Part shown: one piece after another, positions 54,099 through 58,565 of the stretch
How the letters are laid out: each line of letters begins with the position of its first letter
Numbering within the stretch: position 1 is the first letter of the stretch
NCBI RefSeq assembly: GCF_003852515.1
Contig: NZ_QAJK01000040.1
Location: 3,277-61,841 of the forward strand
Source: Variovorax sp. KBW07
Lineage (GTDB): Bacteria; Pseudomonadota; Gammaproteobacteria; Burkholderiales; Burkholderiaceae_C
Direction: 5' to 3'
Length of the DNA: 58,565 nucleotides
The notes under the pieces: model-generated
Databases searched by the model: none
Told to the model about the DNA's origin: nothing
Seen by the model: the letters and a program-made list of their open reading frames with translations, nothing else
Position numbers and translations under genes: made by a program

Positions 54099-54890
54099 GT
54101 GTCCATGACACTGGAGACAACCTTGGTTCGCGGCATCTCGCTCATCTACGGCCTGTACCTGCTGCTGCCCATCGCCCTGCTGCTGGTCGGCAGCCTTGGC
54201 GGCAACTGGACCAACACGCTGCTGCCCACGGGCGTCACGGGCCAGTGGTACGTAGACCTGTGGCTCGACACGTCGTTCCGCAAGGCCTTCGTCAGCAGCC
54301 TCGTGGTGGCCCTGTCGGCCTGCGCCATCAACACCGTGCTGGCATTGCCGCTGGCCTACGCGCTGTACCACGGCGCCCGGCGCGGCGGCAGCCTGGCGGC
54401 GCGCATCGTGAGCGCCACGCCGGTGGCGGTGCCGCCCATCACCATGGCCTTCGGCTACATGATCGTCTTCAACACCGACCTTGCGCCCTGGCTGGGCTCG
54501 ATGCCGTTGCTGATCGCGGCGCACGCGATTCTCACGCTGCCCTACCTCACGAACACGCTGCTGTCGGACCTGCGCCACCTCGACCTGGGCCGGCTCGAAC
54601 AGGCCGCCGCAACGCTCGGTGCCTCGGGCTGGCAGCAGTTCACCGGCATCGTGCTGCCCAGCCTGCGCCAGAGCCTGATCAGCGGGCTGGTGATGGTGGC
54701 GGCCATCTCGGTGGGCGAGTTCGGCGTGTCGAACCTGCTCACGAGTTTCCAGAACCGCACCTACCCCGTGGTGCTGCTGCAGGCCTTCTATGGCGCCACG
54801 GGCTTTGCCTGCGCGGCCACGGTGATCCTCCTCGTGCTGGCGAGCGCGTCGGCCCTTCTTTCTTCTTCCTTGGTGAAGCAGCGCACGTAA
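54099..54890 (+). CDS. ABC transporter permease (spermidine/2-aminoethylphosphonate type)
   Basis: A 263-aa membrane protein with six helices and the EAA-type coupling loop LEQAAATLGASGWQQFTGIVLPSLR. It starts MSMTLETTLVRGISLIYGLYLLLP from GTG 54099, with a GGAAAG 9 nt upstream. ATG 54105 is an alternative. It is first in an operon with an ATPase, a binding protein and a second permease. The 2-aminoethylphosphonate, iron and polyamine groups share this architecture, so the ligand is unclear. Confidence 0.9.
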   Translation: MSMTLETTLVRGISLIYGLYLLLPIALLLVGSLGGNWTNTLLPTGVTGQWYVDLWLDTSFRKAFVSSLVVALSACAINTVLALPLAYALYHGARRGGSLAARIVSATPVAVPPITMAFGYMIVFNTDLAPWLGSMPLLIAAHAILTLPYLTNTLLSDLRHLDLGRLEQAAATLGASGWQQFTGIVLPSLRQSLISGLVMVAAISVGEFGVSNLLTSFQNRTYPVVLLQAFYGATGFACAATVILLVLASASALLSSSLVKQRT

Positions 54891-54895
54891 CCCCC

Positions 54896-55924
54896 ATGAG
54901 CCTTCTTCTGCACAACGTCAGCTACAACTACCCGGGCAGCACGCACGGCCTGCACGACGTGTCGCTCGACGTGCGCACGGGTGAACTGGTCGCGGTGATC
55001 GGGCCCAGCGGCTCGGGCAAGTCGACCTTGCTCAAGCTGGTGGCGGGCCTGGAGACGGGCCACACGGGCCGCATCCTGCTGGGCGGCGACGACATGTCGC
55101 GCACGCCGGTGCACCAGCGCCACATCGGCATGGTGTTCCAGAGCTACGCGCTGTTCCCGCACCTGAGCGTGCTCGACAACGTGGCCTACGGGCTCAAGCT
55201 GCGCAAGGTCGATACGGCCGAGCGCCGCAAGCGCGCACAGGAACTGCTCGACATCGTGGGGCTGGGCGACTACGCGCAGCGCGCCGTGGCGCAGCTTTCC
55301 GGTGGGCAACAACAGCGCGTGGCGCTTGCGCGCGCACTGGCCATCGACCCGCGCGCGCTGCTGCTCGACGAGCCGCTGTCGGCGCTCGACGCCAGCGTGC
55401 GCGGCCACCTGCGCGACCAGATCCGCGCTATTCAGCAACGCTTCAACGCGACCACGCTGCTGGTCACGCACGACCAGGAAGAAGCACTGGTCATGGCCGA
55501 CCGCGTCGCCATGCTCAAGGACGGCCGGCTGCTGCAGATTGCCACGCCGCGCGAGATTTATGAGAACCCGGCGAGCCGCGCGGTGGCCGAGTTCGTCGGG
55601 CTCTCGACGATCCTGCCCGCGAAGGTGTCCGCGCCCGACCGGCTGGACCTGGGCTTTGCCGAACTGTTCGCGCCCACCGGCAACCGCACGGCCGGCACCG
55701 CGGTGCACGTGCTGGTGCGGCCCGAACACATCCAGCCCGACCCCGCGTCCGGCGGCATCAACCGTATGGCGGGCCGCACCGGTGCGCAGCGCTACCTGGG
55801 CGCGCTCACGCGCTACGACTTCGAAGTGGCCGGCGCGAGCAAGCCCTTCCTGGCCGAGTCGCCGCTGCCGGCCGCAGAAGCGATTGCCATCGCGCCCGAG
55901 CACCTTCGCCTGCTCGATCACTGA
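54896..55924 (+). CDS. ABC transporter ATP-binding protein (PotA/FbpC type)
   Basis: A 342-aa ATPase. Walker A is GPSGSGKST, the signature LSGGQQQRVALARAL, Walker B LLLDEPLSALD, and the H-loop LLVTHDQEEALVMAD. A C-terminal TOBE-type regulatory domain follows (ILPAKVSAPDRLDLG, HVLVRPEHIQPDP). This C-terminal extension is the PotA/FbpC/MalK class. The ATG is 5 bp after the permease stop. Confidence 0.93.
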   Translation: MSLLLHNVSYNYPGSTHGLHDVSLDVRTGELVAVIGPSGSGKSTLLKLVAGLETGHTGRILLGGDDMSRTPVHQRHIGMVFQSYALFPHLSVLDNVAYGLKLRKVDTAERRKRAQELLDIVGLGDYAQRAVAQLSGGQQQRVALARALAIDPRALLLDEPLSALDASVRGHLRDQIRAIQQRFNATTLLVTHDQEEALVMADRVAMLKDGRLLQIATPREIYENPASRAVAEFVGLSTILPAKVSAPDRLDLGFAELFAPTGNRTAGTAVHVLVRPEHIQPDPASGGINRMAGRTGAQRYLGALTRYDFEVAGASKPFLAESPLPAAEAIAIAPEHLRLLDH

Positions 55925-55973
55925 CCGCTTTCTTCCTTTCCTTCTTTCTCTTCATTCCCTCCAAGGAGCCACC

Positions 55974-57062
55974 ATGCAACGCAGACATCTGATCCAGGCC
56001 GCCGGCGCATTGCCCGTACTCTCGTTGGCCACGCTCGCAGCCCGCACCGCCTTCGCCTTCGACGGCCCCGAGCTCTATGCGGGCGAGAAGGCGCTGTATG
56101 CCGAAGCGCAGAAGGAAGGCCTGTGCGTGTCCTTCGACACCGGCCCGGAATGGGCCAACTGGAAGTCGCTGTTCGCCGCCTTCAAGAAGCGCTACCCCGA
56201 GATCGAGTTGACCTACAACGACATCGGCTCGGCCGCCACCGTGGTCGCGCTCGAAAAGACCAAGCGCCGCCCGCAGGCCGACACCGCCTACTACTTCGCG
56301 GCCTCGGCCGTCGATGCCGCGAAGAAGGATGTGGTCGCGCCCTTCAAGCCCGTCAACTTCGACAAGCTGCCGCCGGTGTTCCGCGAGGCCGAAGGCCGCT
56401 GGTTCACCATCCACACGCTCAACATCGCCTTCCTGGTCAACAAGAAGCTGGTGAAGAACGTGCCCGCCGGCTGGGCCGACCTGCTCAAGCCCGAGTTCAA
56501 GAGCACGGTGGTGTACCTCGATCCGCGCTCGACCGGCATCGGCCAGGTGCTGACCTTTGCCGCGGCGTACGCCAACGGCGGCAGCGTCGACAACGTGCAG
56601 CCCGGCACCGACTACCTGGGCAAGCTGCATTCGGCCGGCAACGTGCTGCGCGTGGAAGGCACCACGCCGTACGCCAAGTTCCTGAAGGGCGAGATCCCGG
56701 TGTGGATCAGCTACGAGAACGACGGCCTGAAGGCCAAGCACGTCGATGGCATGGGCGATGCGATCGAGGTGGTGATTCCAAAAGAAGCCAGCGTGGCCGC
56801 GCCGTACGCCATCAGCCTGGTGAAGAACGGCCCGAACCCGAACGCCGGCAAGCTGTGGCTCAACTTCATCATGAGCGAGGCCGGCCAGTCGCTGTTTGCG
56901 CAGGGCTTCGTGCGGCCCGCCGTGCCGGGCACGCCGCTGTCGGCCGACATTGCCGCCAAGATGCCGGCCGCGCCGCAGATCAAGCCGCTCGACGTGGTGA
57001 AGGCCTCTGAGCGCAAGGCCGAGGTCGACAAGCTCTGGGCGCAAGCGGCGCTGGGCAAGTAA
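55974..57062 (+). CDS. ABC transporter periplasmic binding protein (family 1; Fe/polyamine/phosphonate-like)
   Basis: A 362-aa periplasmic protein with a twin-arginine-like leader (MQRRHLIQAAGALPVLSLAT) ending near AFA. The mature domain has VSFDTGPEWANWKSLFAAFKKRYPEIELTYND and YAKFLKGEIPVWISYENDGL. No iron-binding Tyr pair is evident by eye, so a small organic ligand such as aminoethylphosphonate is as likely as iron. AAGGAG precedes the ATG. It is encoded between the ATPase and the second permease. Confidence 0.92.
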   Translation: MQRRHLIQAAGALPVLSLATLAARTAFAFDGPELYAGEKALYAEAQKEGLCVSFDTGPEWANWKSLFAAFKKRYPEIELTYNDIGSAATVVALEKTKRRPQADTAYYFAASAVDAAKKDVVAPFKPVNFDKLPPVFREAEGRWFTIHTLNIAFLVNKKLVKNVPAGWADLLKPEFKSTVVYLDPRSTGIGQVLTFAAAYANGGSVDNVQPGTDYLGKLHSAGNVLRVEGTTPYAKFLKGEIPVWISYENDGLKAKHVDGMGDAIEVVIPKEASVAAPYAISLVKNGPNPNAGKLWLNFIMSEAGQSLFAQGFVRPAVPGTPLSADIAAKMPAAPQIKPLDVVKASERKAEVDKLWAQAALGK

Positions 57063-57090
57063 GCAAGAAGGCCCGAAGGAAAGAACGAAC

Positions 57091-57915
57091 GTGATGCGAC
57101 GCTTTGGCGCCTGGCCCGCATGGGCCTTCATGGCGCTGTTCTTCGCGGTGCCGCTGGCGGCGCTGCTGCCCGAAGCTTTTGGCGAGGGCGGCAGTGCCTT
57201 CGGGCGGCTGTTCGGCAACCCGCTGTTCTTCGGTGCGCTGCGCAACACGCTGGGCCTGGGCCTGGCGGCGGGCGCGATCTCGGCGCTGGTGGGCACCTGC
57301 ATCGCCATCGAACTGGCGCGCCAGCCCGAAGGCCGGCGCCAATGGATGATGACCTTGCTGGGCCTGCCGCTGGCCTTCTCGGGCCTGGTGATCGCCTACG
57401 GCTTCATCCTGGCCTTCGGGCGCGCGGGCTTCGTGACGCAGTTGCTCGCGGGGCTGGGCGCCGATCCGGCGGTGATCGGCAGCTGGATCTACAGCGTGTC
57501 GGGCCTGGGCTTTGCCTATGCCTACTACCTGATCCCGCGCGTGGCGCTGTCGCTGTACCCGGTGTTCGCCAACCTCGACCTGCGTCCGGCGCAGGCGGCG
57601 CGCACGCTGGGTGCGTCGAAGGCGCGTGCCTTCTGGGACACGGTGGTGCCCGAGGTACTGCCCTCGGTGTTGTCGAACGCCTGCATGGTGGCCGCGATTG
57701 CCATGGGCACGTATGGCACGGCGCTGGCGCTGGTGGGCACGCAGTTGAACATCCTGCCGCTGATGCTGCTGGCGCAGGTGGGCGACGGCGGTTCCGATTT
57801 CGCGGTGGCAGCGGCTTTGTCGCTGGTGCTGATGGTGGTGTGTGTGATCGTGATGGGAGTGGGCGATGTCGTTACGCGAAGGCGCGAGCGCGGTGCTGTC
57901 GGCACCGGTCACTGA
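57091..57915 (+). CDS. ABC transporter permease (second subunit)
   Basis: A 274-aa permease with six helices and the coupling loop LRPAQAARTLGASKARAFWDTVVPEVL. GTG 57091 or ATG 57094 begins the protein. GAAGGAAAG lies upstream. It is the partner of the permease at 54099. Its 3' end overlaps the next ORF's start by 50 bp. Confidence 0.9.
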   Translation: MMRRFGAWPAWAFMALFFAVPLAALLPEAFGEGGSAFGRLFGNPLFFGALRNTLGLGLAAGAISALVGTCIAIELARQPEGRRQWMMTLLGLPLAFSGLVIAYGFILAFGRAGFVTQLLAGLGADPAVIGSWIYSVSGLGFAYAYYLIPRVALSLYPVFANLDLRPAQAARTLGASKARAFWDTVVPEVLPSVLSNACMVAAIAMGTYGTALALVGTQLNILPLMLLAQVGDGGSDFAVAAALSLVLMVVCVIVMGVGDVVTRRRERGAVGTGH

Positions 57916-58414
57916 GGCGCTGACGCGCCTGGCTCAAAAACAGTGGGGTCCGGAGCGGCACCGCCAGCCGGTGGCGATCCTCGGCCCGGGCGATGGCGGG
58001 CCGGCGGAATGCGAGGTGGCGTATGCGGTGGCGCATGCGCTGGCGGGCGCGGGCATGGCGGTGATCTGCGGCGGGCGCGGCGGCGTGATGGCAGCGGCCT
58101 CGCGTGGCGCGACGGAGGCGGGCGGCATTGCGGTGGGCGTGCTGCCGGAGGACGACGACCGCCACGCGAACGAGTGGCTGAGCGTGGCAATTCCAACGGG
58201 GATGGGCGAGATGCGCAACGCGATCATCGCGCGCAGCGGGGTGTGCCTGATCGCGATCGGGGGCAACATGGGAACGTTGTCGGAGATGGCAATGGGGCTG
58301 AAGTGGGGCAAGCCGGTGTTCGTGATTCACGGAGACGTGGAACTGCCTGGTGCTGTGCAGGCTGTCGATGTGAACGACATGCTGATCAAGGTGCTGGACT
58401 GTCTCCTGGGCTGA
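57866..58414 (+). CDS. SLOG/LOG-like TIGR00725-family protein
   Basis: A 182-aa Rossmann-like protein. GRGGVMAAASRGATEAGGIAVGVLPE and IAIGGNMGTLSEMAMGLKWGKPVFVI are the nucleotide-binding elements of the SLOG superfamily that includes LOG cytokinin-activating enzymes and lysine-decarboxylase-like proteins. Function is unproven, perhaps hydrolysing a modified nucleotide or amino-nucleotide. It overlaps the permease by 50 bp with a shifted frame and probably needs translational coupling, so it may be specific to this transport operon. Confidence 0.88.
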   Translation: MSLREGASAVLSAPVTEALTRLAQKQWGPERHRQPVAILGPGDGGPAECEVAYAVAHALAGAGMAVICGGRGGVMAAASRGATEAGGIAVGVLPEDDDRHANEWLSVAIPTGMGEMRNAIIARSGVCLIAIGGNMGTLSEMAMGLKWGKPVFVIHGDVELPGAVQAVDVNDMLIKVLDCLLG

Positions 58415-58492
58415 GTCCTGTTCTTGGCGCTGCTGTTCGGGTGCGGGGGCGGGTGCGGGATCGGGGTCATTCAGGGCGCGTGCGACTGACAC

Positions 58493-58558
58493 CGGGTACT
58501 TCCCTCCGCGAATGTCCCCCGCTTCGCTCCTCCTTTATTTCGCTGCGGGAAGCACCCG
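58493..58558. repeat. Inverted-repeat element at the right edge
   Basis: CGGGTACTTCCC (58493-58504) pairs with GGGAAGCACCCG (58547-58558), eleven of twelve bases, around a 42-nt centre. It lies in the 151-bp tail after the SLOG gene where no gene is visible. It resembles the dispersed intergenic repeats of Variovorax-like genomes in style, but the copy number is not known from here. Confidence 0.65.
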
Positions 58559-58565
58559 ATGCCCT

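Overview
The window looks like a chromosomal segment of a high-GC Comamonadaceae betaproteobacterium, most likely Variovorax or a close relative. The reasons are the very GC-rich codon use, the Bug/TctC-type, Liv, TRAP and sugar ABC binding proteins, the Asp-rich HemB, the many LysR regulators, and three intergenic inverted-repeat elements of a kind I recall from this family. The assignment is inference from content, not from a search. I found no phage, transposase, CRISPR or tRNA/rRNA gene. Coding density is high and no broken gene was seen.

Layout. 1-4200 is a leftward block: the start of rpsL, a D-Ala-D-Ala carboxypeptidase, an alpha/beta hydrolase, a [2Fe-2S] ferredoxin, a VanZ-like membrane protein and HemJ. 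hemB and corA follow on the plus strand. The hemJ-hemB gap holds a promoter-plus-terminator unit that fits an undescribed small RNA or a hemJ attenuator. 6.9-7.8 kb has two related small exported proteins. 8.0-16.4 kb has LysR regulators and small catabolic units: dienelactone hydrolase, DsbA-like isomerase, SDR, MarC, and aminotransferase + Bug receptor + RraA aldolase.

16.4-24.4 kb is a complete branched-chain-type (Liv) ABC operon carrying an acyl-CoA ligase and an AraC regulator. It is interrupted between livG and livF by a mosaic inverted-repeat element. 24.5-31.7 kb holds an esterase, purT, 3-hydroxyacyl-CoA dehydrogenase, enoyl-CoA hydratase, a serine hydrolase, coaX and kbp.

31.9-40.3 kb is a carbohydrate uptake locus: LacI and AraC regulators, an FGGY kinase, two permeases, a double ATPase and a binding protein. 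A perfect 18-bp palindrome lies upstream of its first gene. 40.4-44.9 kb has a rhodanese and a TRAP transporter with an unusually large DctM. 45-48 kb has a TetR/dehalogenase-like pair and an ArsR//DCC-ubiG divergon, each with a visible operator. 48-50.5 kb has an exported dikinase-like protein and a double zinc-ribbon protein. 50.7-53.9 kb has glutathione reductase, a PanE-like reductase and a LysR regulator. 54.1-58.4 kb is a spermidine/phosphonate-type ABC operon ending in an overlapping SLOG/LOG-like gene, followed by a third repeat element at the right edge.
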